Below, piece by piece: positions 33,701-44,562 of a stretch of 64,000 nucleotides of DNA. The translations under genes were made by a program, and so were the position numbers. The DNA comes from Leuctra nigra (lineage: Eukaryota; Arthropoda; Insecta; Plecoptera; Leuctridae). Where the stretch lies: contig OW203771.1 in NCBI GenBank assembly GCA_934045905.1, positions 19,786,069 to 19,850,068 on the forward strand. Reading direction: 5' to 3'. Numbering within the stretch: the stretch's first letter is position 1; each line of letters starts with the position of its first letter. Under the pieces are notes generated by a model. The model made no database searches. It had not been told where the DNA came from and was given only the letters and a program-made list of their open reading frames with translations.

Positions 33701-36700
33701 GATGACCGTCTGAATCGTTTGGCGCAAATTTCGTTCCGATCGGGCCAACCGTTGACGAGATATGACGTCACTTCCGGTTTCAAAATGGCGGCATAAAACC
33801 AGTTATAGCAAAAGGCACCTCAGACGCCAAAAGTGCATATGTGGTAAAAATTTCAAATCAATCGGTTCAGCCGTTTAGGCTGTGGCCTGTTTACCATATT
33901 TTAGCTCCACCATAGAGAAATATACTACTACCATAGAGGATGCTACTACTACTACTGAGATTATTATGAAAACCGCCCTAAAACACTGTTTTCACGGCCC
34001 TCTAGCGCGCAAAGGGCGTAACCTATTGTTCCCAAATTTGGTATATGTGGTGGGGTGGGCCATAGCTCGAAATTTAGATATTTCGCAACAATGTGAGATT
34101 TTCCAATTTTAAGATCCAGTAGGCCGAAAATGCCACTTTGATGCTTACAATAAAAGTGGGTTTGCTCCAGCCTTTATATGAGAGTGTGCGCGCGCCGTAC
34201 GACTTGGCTGGCGTGGAGCGACCGCTCCACTAGATTTAAAAAAACAATGCGCTAAGTCCTTTGTATTAAATTGGTGTTTGTATTTTTATTTCAAAGATAC
34301 GACTAAATATTTGGAAATTACATTGACGTGGCTCGTTTTTTGATATCACTCCTTGCCTTTTCACAGCGTTTTTTTTTAAATAAAGTTACTTGGGCTGCCA
34401 TTTTACATGGAGTGTTTTTTCTGTAATTTGGCTGAACGGAGGAAAGAAACGTCGAGTATGAAAAGTGTCCTTCGACTTCGCCTCCCATCAAACTTAAGGG
34501 GAGATGCCCAAGTAGAGGTCTCCGATAGATATCTGAACAAATATGCTTATTTAATAGATAATATTCTTGTGCACCATATAAACGCAAGAAAAAGTGGGGT
34601 AACCGAACTAAATTCCGAGATATATCACTTTATAAATTTGAGTTAGCCCTATCTTTAACATGGCTTGCCATGTTAAAGTTATGTTCAATATGTTCAATGT
34701 TCAATATGTTCAATATGTTCAATATGTTCAGTATGTTCAATGTTGCCACGAAAAAACACATAATTTTCCTTGTAAATATTAGATTTAAACTATTTTCCGC
34801 CAATAGATTTTTTTTCCAAAAACTAATATGATGTGTATTAGACATTAAAGTATTTATTAAGATTTTTATATATACACCTACCCGTACGTTTTTAAAAGTA
34901 AGACGCCAAATTCTAAACAATTTTTCAATACCTCCCGTGTTAAAATTTCCTTCTGTAATGTAACATGTACAATAGCTGTAAAGCTAAATAAATGGATACT
35001 ACTATAATTGAAGACATCATGTTGAAAACTCAATATAAGTCGAGAGTTGCAAGTTACAAGACATTTGATGAAACTTTTACATACAAATATTGTTGAAATG
35101 TTGAAAAATTAATACAAACTGAACTGTACATTTTAACAACAACAAAAATCTACTTGGGCATGGCCTGAGTAGTGAGCGTGGCCTTGAAGAGTTTTTTAAT
35201 CGATTTTTATCAACATCTTTTACCAATGTAATTGAAATAGGGCTTTGTACGAGTATTCAGAACAGTTCAATGAAAATAATTTCATAGTTTGGAATAAGTT
35301 ATTAGCTTTATTTTGTCCAACAGATGTTTAGTACCATAATTTTACTAATTTTCAGGGCACTAAACATCTGTAGGACAAAGTAAATCTAATACACCATTAC
35401 AAGCTATGGAATTATTTTCATTGAACTGTTCTGAATACTCGTACAAAGCCTTATTTTGTTAACAATTACATTGGTAAAAGATATTGATAAAAATCGATTA
35501 AAAAACTTTTCAAGACCAAACTCATTATCCAGCCGTCTTATAATGCTTTATTTTCTACTTCCTACTTCATAAAATCTTTCCCTGCGGTATTGACAAAAAA
35601 AACATCTTGAATGCTCTGTAGAAGTTGCGTACGCAAGTAGATATTTGCTGATGTCAGTCCTCAACACCACAAGACCGTGACCTAATAATCTTATGGCGGA
35701 ATCCAGTAGACTCTTGCATCGATAAATCTAGAAGTTCTTTAGAACATTAGGCTGATGCACTTACAATGGTGTTGCAGAACCAGTCGTTGTCACTGAAATG
35801 CAGCGACATCGGGCACGTAATCTTGCTGAGGTCATAGCTCGGCGGAATGATCTGTCCGTAGAGTTCCAGGTTCTTGATCGCGCCCCAGTCGAACTTCTGG
35901 AAGCGGAAACTGTAGACCTCCTGGGCGAAGTGCCAGAGCTGTCTACTGGAGGCGCCGGCCGGAGTGTGTCCCATTATGACGGGCAGCATGGTCTGTAACA
36001 GAAAGAATTTTTGTGAGGCCACATACGATCCCGTCCCATCCCTCCCAGGAATTTGCTCCTCCTATTTATTTCCAAGATCTTAGTCGCTTATCAGCGTTAC
36101 AGAGAGTTCTCCCAGTAAAGTCATCCATAAGCCGCGATTACAACAACTTAACGTTCGAAAATTTACGTTGCAAAATTAACGCAATTCCTCTTTCGTTCAC
36201 AACCACTTAGGAAAAATAACACACACGTAAAACAATATGGCGCCGGCCAGCGCGATCAGCTGTGAGTTAGATGTGAGAGAAGTGTCCGTGCGCATGCGCC
36301 ACTTCCTCCATTTAACGTTCGACTTGAAAGTTGAAAGTAGGTCTACTTTGAGGTGAAATTGGCGTACGTTAATTTACAAAATTTTGTTGTGAACGAATCA
36401 ATAAGTTTACATGGGCATGAAAATTGAAATTGCGTAAATTTTCTTAATTTTCGAACGTTAATTTTGAGATCATTTCCATCGATATTCCGAATGAAAAGTC
36501 TTACGTAGTTGAGTTGTATGGAATCGAAGCCGGCTCCCAGAAAGAGGATGTTGGCGCACAAATCTTGGTTCGGAGCCCCGTCGCGGCAGTTCTCATAGCC
36601 CATGGCAGCTGCGTACTCATCTGTAGGCTCATACTCGTAGGCGCCCATCTGCGTGATGTACCACTGCGAAAAAACATGGGGTTAGTTCCTGATAGCTACC

Positions 36701-39700
36701 CGCCAGATAATCCTGCAGTTTTAGTAGCCCCATATACCGGGTGGCGCATAAAAAAGTCCCCCTGTTTGAGAGGTCACTATATCGAAACTATTACAGATAG
36801 GATTATGAAATTTGTACACTTAGTAGAAAACGTAACAAAATTTAATGTGTAAAAGTTTTAAACTTATATTATTGATTAGGAAAAATGTTACAAATGATTG
36901 AAATTACAGTTGAAAAACAGATTAAGCGCTGACGAAATTAACGTGTTTGATGAATTGATTTGGAGTTACTTTGTAGGAATGAGGTGAATTTATGTTTACG
37001 TATAAATTCATAAAAACATAAATAAACATAAACATACATTTAGACATTTATGTTTAATAAATCTATGCGAATTTGTCTGGGATTTATTAAGTGGGTAAGT
37101 GTGAATTTATGTAACTTCGTATATCTAACGACATTAAAGTTAACATTTCCAGTCCCAATAACTTTTGATCTCCATGCATATCTCTTCTTGAAACCACGTA
37201 ATTTTTGTGTCAAATTATGATCAACGCAAACTTTTACTTATGTACAAAACAGGTGATTCTTATTAACAATCTTCTGGTTCTTATTTAAACTCAAACGCGC
37301 GCTATATTTAAACGCTGTATAAACGATTTTTCAACGTCTTAATTCAAATGCATATAACTTTTTTTCGCATTACTCAAATATTTCTGAAAATTGCACATAA
37401 TAAATTTTCATACTTGTTCTATAACATGTGAAAGTTTCAGTATTTTCTCTTTTATAGTTTTGATGTAGTGACCTCTCAAACAGGGGGATTGTTTTTCTGA
37501 GGGCCTCCATTCGAAGTATTTTTAGGGCTATTTGCCCCGGACAAACATTAGCAATATTTTTCTACCGACATAATTATTCACAATATAACCATCCCCCCCC
37601 CCCCCCCCCCCCCCCCCCCCTTAAGATATGAATGACGTACTCCCATCATGGCGTCGGCATAAGCGAGTGTCCTGAGCATAGGGTTGACGACGTAGCCCAA
37701 GAACGCAATCGGCGACAAACTGAACATGGCACGGATCTTGTCGTTGTATTCGGGAAGTTCTGAAGCCATCACGTAGAACATGGACGTGCCCATCGAGTGG
37801 CCGACGTAGAAGATCTTGGGCTGGCCTAGAAGACGACAAAGTATGCAAATAATTACATTTACAAAGCGGTGAAAATAAATGTTGTGATATAATAATAGAA
37901 ACCAGCAAATTGTTTAATTAATTTTAAACTGGGGACTGTTCGTAATTGGGAACTGGTTTAGGACGATACGCAATATTTTAAGATTACAGTTGGTGTCAGC
38001 GGTTGGTAGTAAATATAATTTTGCTCAAAATACGGATTACTGTGTACATAATTTATTTATCTGACATGATTATCTGAAACGTTTAATCCACCGACCTGTC
38101 GTCTCGATGACGTAATCGATGACTGCTGGAAGATCGTAGAGTCCCATCTCGTTCCAGTCGAACTGCCAGAAGTCGCCGTCCTCGCCATCGGGGTCCAGGA
38201 ACGCGTGGCGTCTGGAGAACGTGTTCCCTCGGGAGTTGCCCATCCAGACGTCGTAACCGTAGTCAGCCAGGATGTAGGCTGGAAGATCGGGAAGAACAGG
38301 AGCTCGAATCATATACCTCTATTATTATATTTTATTTTAAATTAAAGTGGGCAATGCTGCCAACAAATGTTGGATTATGTCAAATTTGTGGTTTAATTAA
38401 CCATTTGTATGCTTCATTATGGATTCTGGGTTATCTAATATTCCTCGAGGTAAGGACACCGACACAAAGAAAGAACAAACTAATATGACTATTTTGTGTT
38501 GTAAAATGGTAGTCTCACAAAAATGATAGACACTTTTGCAAGAACAAACCGAAATAGAAGTATCTTAACCCGGCTAAACCTCTGAGCTCTGAGTTAGAGC
38601 TCAGAACTGTATTGACTTACCGAATCCCTTGCTTGGACCCATGATGACCCAGTCAGCCGAGCTGCACAGGTTTCCATGTTGGAGGAACACAACCTTCTTG
38701 TCCGGCGCCGGACCAGAACCTGGTCGCTTGCCGTACGGGATCCGATGGAGCTCGAGGATGTAGCCGTCGGATGTTTGGACATGGTGGATCTCTGCAGGGT
38801 AGCCGTACTTGATGATCAGCTCAGTCTGTTCAAACAAGAATGAAGGTTAGAGTATCGCGTACGGGATGCGATGGAGCTCGAGAATGTAGCCGTCGGATGT
38901 CTGGACATGGTGGATCTCTGCAGGGTAGCCGTACTTGATGATCAGCTCAGTCTGTTCAAACAAGAATGAAGGTTAGAGAAGTATCGCGTACGTGATGCGA
39001 TGGAGCTCGAGGATGTAGCCGTCGGATGTTTGGACATGGTGGATCTCTGCAGGGTAGCCGTACTTGATGATCAGCTCAGTCTGTTCAAACAAGAATGAAG
39101 GTTAGAGAAGTATCGCGTACGGGATGCGATGGAGCTCGAGGATGTAGCCGTCGGATGTCTGGACATGGTGGATCTCTGCAGGGTAGCCGTACTTGATGAT
39201 CAGCTCAGTCTGTTCAAACAAGAATGAAGGTTAGAGAAGCATCGCGTACGGGATGCGATGGAGCTCGAGGATGTAGCCGTCGGATGTTTGGACATGGTGG
39301 ATCTCTGCAGGGTAGCCGTACTTGATGATCAGCTCAGTCTGTTCAAACAAGAATGAAGGTTAGAGAAGCATCGCGTACGGGATGCGATGGAGCTCGAGGA
39401 TGTAGCCGTCGGATGTCTGGACATGGTGGATCTCTGCAGGGTAGCCGTACTTGATGATCAGCTCAGTCTGTTCAAACAAGAATGAAGGTTAGAGAAGTAT
39501 CGCGTACGGGATGCGATGGAGCTCGAGGATGTAGCCGTCGGATGTTTGGACATGGTGGATCTCTGCAGGGTAGCCGTACTTGATATCAGCTCAGTCTGTT
39601 CAAACAAGAATGAAGGTTAGAGAAGCATCGCGTACGGGATGCGATGGAGCTCGAGGATGTAGCCGTCGGATGTTTGGACATGGTGGATCTCTGCAGGGTA

Positions 39701-42700
39701 GCCGTACTTGATATCAGCTCAGTCTGTTCAAACAAGAATGAAGGTTAGAGAAGCATCGCGTACGGGATGCGATGGAGCTCGAGGATGTAGCCGTCGGATG
39801 TCTGGACATGGTGGATCTCTGCAGGGTAGCCGTACTTGATATCAGCTCAGTCTGTTCAAACAAGAATGAAGGTTAGAGAAGCATCGCGTACGGGATGCGA
39901 TGGAGCTCGAGGATGTAGCCGTCGGATGTTTGGACATGGTGGATCTCTGCAGGGTAGCCGTACTTGATATCAGCTCAGTCTGTTCAAACAAGAATGAAGG
40001 TTAGAGAAGCATCGCGTACGGGATGCGATGGAGCTCGAGGATGTAGCCGTCGGATGTTTGGACATGGTGGATCTCTGCAGGGTAGCCGTACTTGATGATC
40101 AGCTCAGTCTGTTTAAACAAGAATGAAGGTTAGAGAAGCATCGCGTACGGGATGCGATGGAGCTCGAGGATGTAGCCGTCGGATGTCTGGACATGGTGGA
40201 TCTCTGCAGGGTAGCCGTACTTGATGATCAGCTCAGTCTGTTCAAACAAGAATGAAGGTTAGAGAAGCATCGCGTACGGGATGCGATGGAGCTCGAGGAT
40301 GTAGCCGTCGGATGTTTGGACATGGTGGATCTCTGCAGGGTAGCCGTACTTGATGATCAGCTCAGTCTGTTCAAACAAGAATGAAGGTTAGATAAGCATC
40401 GCGTACGGGATGCGATGGAGCTCGAGGATGTAGCCGTCGGATGTTTGGACATGGTGGATCTCTGCAGGGTAGCCGTACTTGATGATCAGCTCAGTCTGTT
40501 CAAACAAGAATAAAGGTTAGAGTATCGCGTACGGGACACGATGGAGCTCTTTCGGCTGGGTAAACTTAAATGACAGTTCAGCGTTTGAAGTAATGAAGAG
40601 AAACAGTTCAGTTTTAACTTACTTAAACGAACCCTTCATAAACGGGTTTGCTATTTTATAATCGGAAATACATCTATGATCTAGGAGTAATAAGATGCGC
40701 TTCAAATCTCTTGCAAAACACCAGTAACCACACATCATCTCCCCCACTCAAGCCTAGATATTCTCTACCGGGTGGCCCCAAAAAAACATCTAATGGACGA
40801 GACACCGCTGTGATGAAAGTACTGCATAAATTAGACTGAAAATTTGATATGTTATCAAAAACATACAATGGTTTGAAATGTGAAAGTTTCAAAAACATTA
40901 CTTCTGTATTGGAAAAAAAGTTGCAGCTGTTCGAATTTGGTGATCGAAAAATCGATTATACGGAGCTCAAATAGCACGCCTCCAGAAATTGTCCAATGGT
41001 TGGAATACCGTTTCTTCAAACCTACTGACGATAGCAAGCTAAAAATTTCAAATTGTATTTAATATATACGACTATCGATTCACGATTGTGTTAAAATATT
41101 AATACATTGCAATCAGTGGAACGAAAGTTATGCATGGTATCTTGAAGTTGAAACAGAATATCCGGGAGATAATTTCACAAGTTTTACTGACGTGTTAATT
41201 TCAAAGTGAAATTATCTCTCAGATTTTCTTGCTTTAAGCTCAACTTCAAGATACCATAACATTTGTTCCTTTGTTTCAAACGTATTGAAATTTTAACACA
41301 ATCTATAGTCACATATTTTGAACAATTATAGAAAATTTTCGCCGTTATCTGAAGTAATTTTGAAATAAACGGTATTCCAGTCATTGGAGGTTTTCTGGAC
41401 CCAAGCTATTTGAGCTCCGTCAAATCGATTTTTCGACAACCAAATTCAAACAGCTGTAACTTTCACACATTAAACCATAGTATGTGTTTTATAATATGTG
41501 ACATTTTCGAACCAGTAGTTTTCAGTAGTTTCATCCCAGCTGTGTCTGGCCCATTGGACGTGTTTTTGGGGCCACCCGGTATAATATTATAAGTAATTAA
41601 CTGACTAATGATCATCTTACTAGATGTATACAGAATGACGAATCGGTATCTTCATTTTTCAGTATATCCATCAGTATCAACAAAACATACTAGACAAAAC
41701 AGCTATTATTGTTTTTTCTTATTGTGAGAGTGGATATGAAGGAATGGTAGGTTGGGTAGGAAGCAGTTATTCAACGAATAATTATACAATTCGTTGAATA
41801 ACTGCTTAGAGATTCGGACATTCAAAATAGAAGTTAGAATATGTTTGGGAATACACTAGATTAGATCATGTCTTCTAAAATAATAATGATTTATTACACT
41901 TCAAAATAAAGTATTCCTTGCAGATCGATGGGAAGTTATTGGTCTTCTCATCGGGGCTCGAGCTGCTGTTCCCAAGTTCTTCACTGCATTTTTGAAGCGT
42001 TTTTCTATTTCATTAAGTATTTTAGACATCTTATTTTGAAATCATCAATCGCCATCCTTCATAATCATTTTTTATAGCTAAACCAATTTTTATTCTCATT
42101 TTTCCTATTTTAGCTTATAATAGATTTGTAGTTAATAGTTTAAAGTTAATAATTTAAATTGTATAGTACGCTGTCATATCGCCATATTTCAGTTGCACCG
42201 TGTTACTGTAGCACAACTTTTGATTTAAAAGTGTTAGCCATAAGAATTAACATTGTCGCCATGGCAACTAGGCGATCGTGCTACAGTAACACGGTGCTAC
42301 TGAAATATGGCGATATAGATCATTTTAAATATTATCTCGGTGGCTCTGCTTTCTAAGAAAAATCATATGCAGTTAAATTTCCAGACAGCTTAGTCCCTGT
42401 TTCAACAATAGGTAAAACAGGGACTAAGGTGTCTGGAAATAATACTGCATATGATTCTTCTTAGAAAGCAGAGCCACCGAGATAATATTTAAAATGGTAT
42501 ATTAGGTAAAAGGGTCCAGGGGCGTGATCACATAAAATGATAACTTCCTTGTCACGGTGACAAGACCCTAGAAGGCCGTGAATGACATTGAGTGAGAAGC
42601 TTGTCACCGTGACAAGAAAGTTATCATTTTATGTGATCGAACCCCTGGATCCAAGTGGTCAACCATTTTTAAAAGGGACAGCCGTCAATAAAGTTATTTT

Positions 42701-42857
42701 CTCTACTTCTGGTAACCGTTTCAAGGTCCTAAAAATTAAAGTAAATACAGATGTCCGTTGACCTTACCGTTGAAAGACCTGCATCCTCTAGAATATCGTC
42801 AGCGTAAGTACTGACTGCCAGAAGGCAAACCAATGCCGCGTACGTTACAACCCTCAT
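30760..42857 (-). CDS. Acid lipase A (lipase 3-like)
   Basis: Secreted alpha/beta-hydrolase of the gastric/lysosomal acid lipase family, hydrolysing acylglycerols or sterol esters, probably in the gut. Seven exons: 42768-42857, 38621-38825, 38096-38278, 37641-37825, 36505-36663, 35765-35992, 30760-30909. All phases agree, giving 399 aa as in the family. Residues 1-20 are a signal peptide ([19 protein letters not shown]). Oxyanion HG is at 80-81 (FLQHGN); [10 protein letters not shown] follows. The nucleophile is S170 in GHSMG, Asp is near 344 (SDNDWF), and His is 375 (FNHLDF), so the triad is intact. The exon 4 donor is GTACGT (GTAAGT in lipase B) and is followed by a G28 run. Exon 3 uses GTCGGT in both copies. 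Intron 1 contains an array of partial exon 2 copies that could disturb splicing; intron 6 (4.9 kb) is full of repeats. Whether it still yields normal mRNA is open. Confidence 0.93.
31197..31591. mobile_element. Foldback element in lipase A intron 6
   Basis: Arms of ~150 bp start CCCCATAAAAAACACTTCGT and end in the reverse complement, pairing nearly perfectly through 'agtaatgatatcaaaaaat'. Diverged relatives are at about 52.08-52.24 kb and a fragment at 34.4 kb. Confidence 0.8.
31594..32746. mobile_element. Non-autonomous element with CCCAGTGAACAC ends
   Basis: Ends CCCAGTGAACAC and GTGTTCACTGGG are perfect 12-bp inverted repeats, with AT next to each. The interior is made of degenerate 'cctaatttaggac'-type palindromes and an 81-bp tandem array. 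It abuts the foldback ending at 31591. No transposase; class uncertain (CAGTG ends hint at hAT, but no 8-bp duplication was found). Confidence 0.75.
32385..32627. repeat. Three tandem 81-bp units that each fold into a hairpin
   Basis: Units start at 32385, 32466 and 32547 (tttca.tagcagccattttt). Each contains a long palindrome: TTTTAGGACAATTCTTCC pairs with its inverse around CAATTG. Confidence 0.88.
32900..34233 (+). repeat. ~270-bp tandem array ending in hairpin plus CTAG
   Basis: The phrase 'gagatatgacgtcacttccg' followed by 'AAAATGGCGG' recurs at 32950, 33220, 33487 and 33757, a 267-270 bp period; 'gacgtcatttccgg' recurs at the same spacing. The final part matches 1-459 of this window and ends GGAGCG-AC-CGCTCC then A-CTAG (34215-34233). 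Lies in lipase A intron 6. No coding region; Helitron-like end is an inference. Confidence 0.75.
34234..34680. other. Intron 6 of lipase A, unassigned
   Basis: Contains a fragment related to the CCCCATAAAAAACAC foldback (near 34.4 kb) and a + strand open stretch (34407-34646) without splice or homology support. Confidence 0.4.
34682..34742. repeat. Short minisatellite, 9-bp unit
   Basis: About seven imperfect copies of 'tatgttcaa'. Confidence 0.9.
35160..35535. mobile_element. Degraded copy of the TTAA foldback
   Basis: Same arms as 1727-2107 ('cttgaagagttttttaatcg', 'ctttgtacgagtattcagaa', 'aaacatctgtaggacaaa'). The outer left end is decayed and the right flank TTAT is no longer TTAA. Confidence 0.75.
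36130..36480. mobile_element. Foldback in lipase A intron 5 with GC-rich core
   Basis: Left arm 'aacgttcgaaaatttacg' and 'cgttcacaacca' pair with right 'ttttcgaacgtt' and 'ttgttgtgaacg'. The core (36240-36310) holds an NRF-1-like TGCGCATGCGCC and 'ggcgccggccagcgcgatc', promoter-like text unusual for an intron. Confidence 0.5.
36737..37488. mobile_element. Foldback element in lipase A intron 4
   Basis: Starts TA-CCGGGTGGC (same start as 40768) and 'ccccctgtttgagaggtcac' pairs with 'gtgacctctcaaacaggggg' near 37475. The outermost right end is decayed. Confidence 0.6.
37593..37620 (-). repeat. 28-nt poly-C (poly-G in lipase A pre-mRNA)
   Basis: A run of 28 C on the + strand. In the lipase A transcript this is G28 starting 21 nt inside intron 4, directly after donor GTACGT. 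Length of such runs is often inaccurate in assemblies. Confidence 0.85.
38826..40545 (-). repeat. Tandem array of partial lipase exon 2 plus its splice acceptor
   Basis: About 13 copies of a 126-129 bp unit lie in intron 1, directly upstream of the true exon 2. On the coding strand each unit has an intron tail ending TTGTTTGAACAG, then ~95 nt of exon 2 ([15 protein letters not shown] to ELHRIPY), then a junction that reads into an in-frame TAA. 'gaatgaaggttag' spacers mark units at about 38840, 38966, 39095, 39224, 39352 and on to 40509 (last reads gaataaagg). Four adjacent copies (39.58-39.97 kb) share a 1-nt deletion, so the array grew by local duplication. Copies carry CATCGCATCC like lipase B exon 2, while lipase A exon 2 has CATCGGATCC. 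Not a CRISPR: unit length, context and coding content exclude it. Confidence 0.95.
40768..41579. mobile_element. TA-flanked long foldback in lipase A intron 1
   Basis: Ends CCGGGTGGCCCCAAAAA and TTTTTGGGGCCACCCGG are inverted, flanked by TA (40766 and 41580). Arms run ~200 bp, including 'cgatttttcgacaaccaaat'. Tc1/mariner-like by its TA flanks; no transposase. Confidence 0.85.
41759..41806. repeat. Short perfect hairpin
   Basis: AAGCAGTTATTCAACGAAT pairs with ATTCGTTGAATAACTGCTT around a short AT loop. Confidence 0.85.
42176..42316. mobile_element. Foldback MITE (first of three adjacent)
   Basis: ATATCGCCATATTTCAGT and 'caccgtgttactgtagca' pair with the inverted right arm ending GGCGATAT. 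141 bp. Directly abuts the next element. Confidence 0.85.
42315..42500. mobile_element. Foldback MITE (second of three)
   Basis: ATTTTAAATATTATCTCGG with 'tggctctgctttctaaga' pairs with the inverted right arm. A second copy lies at 61639-61828, confirming mobility. Confidence 0.9.
42513..42652. mobile_element. Foldback MITE (third of three)
   Basis: GGTCCAGGGGCGTGATCACA with 'cttgtcacggtgacaag' pairs with the inverted right arm ending CCCCTGGATCC. 140 bp. Lies ~115 bp from the exon 1 donor of lipase A. Confidence 0.9.
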
Positions 42858-43003
42858 CGTTCTGCTTCACAGTCACGATATCTTCAACTGATTCGGCATT
42901 CAGTCGTCATTCAATCGGTCAAAACACTTTGATTGATTCGTTTGAGAGATTACATTGAAAGTACAGTAGCGATAACACTATTGTCAATGTCAAGAATACC
43001 AAA
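42858..43003 (-). promoter_or_regulatory. Proximal promoter of lipase A
   Basis: About 145 bp upstream of the start codon are nearly identical to the same stretch of lipase B, and similarity stops abruptly after 'tcaagaatacc'. Contains a GATAA motif (42971-42975) and GATATC (42877-42882). No clear TATA box; TCAGTT near 42890 (minus) could be an initiator. Confidence 0.6.
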
Positions 43004-44450
43004 TCATAATCTAGTTTGATTCCAGATCATATCATTAGAAGTGCAAGAGATACTAATCTGTTTTATAAGAAATAAGAATCTCATATTGTACCTCACTCTA
43101 AGAAAGCTGAAAGCAGCGAAGCAGGGCTCCATTAAAGAAGGCAATACTGACTATTGCTAAAACGGTCAAGTCTTATTTTTGGCCATGCGAATGGAATTAT
43201 GAATTCGTTTTAAAATACCTATAACTTTTTGGCTCTTTATCGCTCGTATCTTCCATTTATTTTTAGTATGTGCAATCAATTTGCTATAATCCATCAACAC
43301 ATTTTAGATAGAATTAATCAATATTATGGCCTCATGACGGACATACATTTTCTACCACACAATCATTAATAATTATTCGTTATAATCATATTTGGCCACG
43401 CAAGCACGGGCTGATCAACTTTTGTCATCATATCTGGGATTATGATAATCACCTTCAAAACGGTACCAATATCATGGCCTTATGTCTTAATCTTCCCTTC
43501 CCCGAAGGAATATCAAGCCAGTGTTGGCAAAGTTACTTTTAAAATTATCGGTGTTACAGTTACAGTTACTTGATTTCATAACTTCATGAGTAACACCAAT
43601 AGTACATTTACAGTTATGGCAGCAGTTACTTACACAGTTATACTTTATTACACAAAAATCTGTGTACCGTTACGTCATAAATAATACACAAATGAATATG
43701 AAATCAACTCAAAAATTTCAACACCCTCTAAAACACCATCCCTAAGTGAGATGTTACATAAGTTAAGTTACTCAAAACAAGTAATGCTACTAAAACAAAA
43801 TTACTTTATTTTCAAAGTAACACGTTGCAAGTTACTTTTACTCGAAAAAGTTAACTACTCTCAACACTTGACTACTCAACACAGGGGATATGTAATGAAT
43901 GATGTACAGTGAGAAGGAGGCGGTCGTGTCCTATAAGTAAGGACATTGCTTCTCGACGGTCTTAGGAGTCAAACATCAGTTACCCTTGACTTGAGTCAAC
44001 TTGCTCCATTATCTCAAGAATGGACGCCAACATGCCAAGACCGCTTACTTCCTACCGTCCATCCTCAATTCACTTTATTTATATTTGATGTGAAAGAAAA
44101 ATAACAACTTTGACAGATTTTAAGTTTGGCGACAGATTCCTGGATGGTTGAAACTGGTTACCCCCTCCCCACTCTCCTACCTGCAAGGAGACCTTGTTGA
44201 ACATCTGCTCACAGTTGTGAATCTTGCCCGACCAATCATTGCGTTTCATTACATAACACAAAATAGATTTATATATCATTGAATTGATAAAATTATGTAA
44301 CATATATTTGATTTTGCAGTACTAATTTTAGATCAAACGTATTTTTCTGGTGCTTAGTGCTTCTTAGAAAAAATATTTAAATGAAAATATGTTGAACACA
44401 ATCATTCTCAAGAAGAATGATTCGCGCTGTTCCCGAATGTAACGTTCCTG
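43004..44450. other. Intergenic between lipase A and the H4 pseudogene
   Basis: A hAT-like repeat with GTTAC/GTAAC-rich interior spans about 43.52-43.89 kb (starts CAGTGTTGGCAAAG). A decayed SINE-body fragment ('aggaggcggtcgtgtcc') is near 43.92 kb. No gene. Confidence 0.5.
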
Positions 44451-44562
44451 ATTGGCTGAAAGTTTCAAAGTCTCAAAAAGCGTAAATAGAGCCTGTCTGG
44501 TTTTCGACATTCATTCGCAGCAGCTTCTTCGAGACTTCTCTTCGCAAGAACCCAGCAGCATC

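Noticed and set aside
35798..35998. Plus-strand reading frames opposite lipase exons (also at 46550, 36514, 48422 and 52363)
   Set aside because: They mirror minus-strand lipase exons with intact splice sites and catalytic motifs.
38826..40545. CRISPR-like regular repeat array
   Set aside because: Units are 126-129 bp with no unique spacers, lie in a eukaryotic intron and consist of a lipase exon fragment with its acceptor.
42176..42652. MicroRNA precursors
   Set aside because: Arms are long and near-perfect, and one has another genomic copy: better explained as MITEs.
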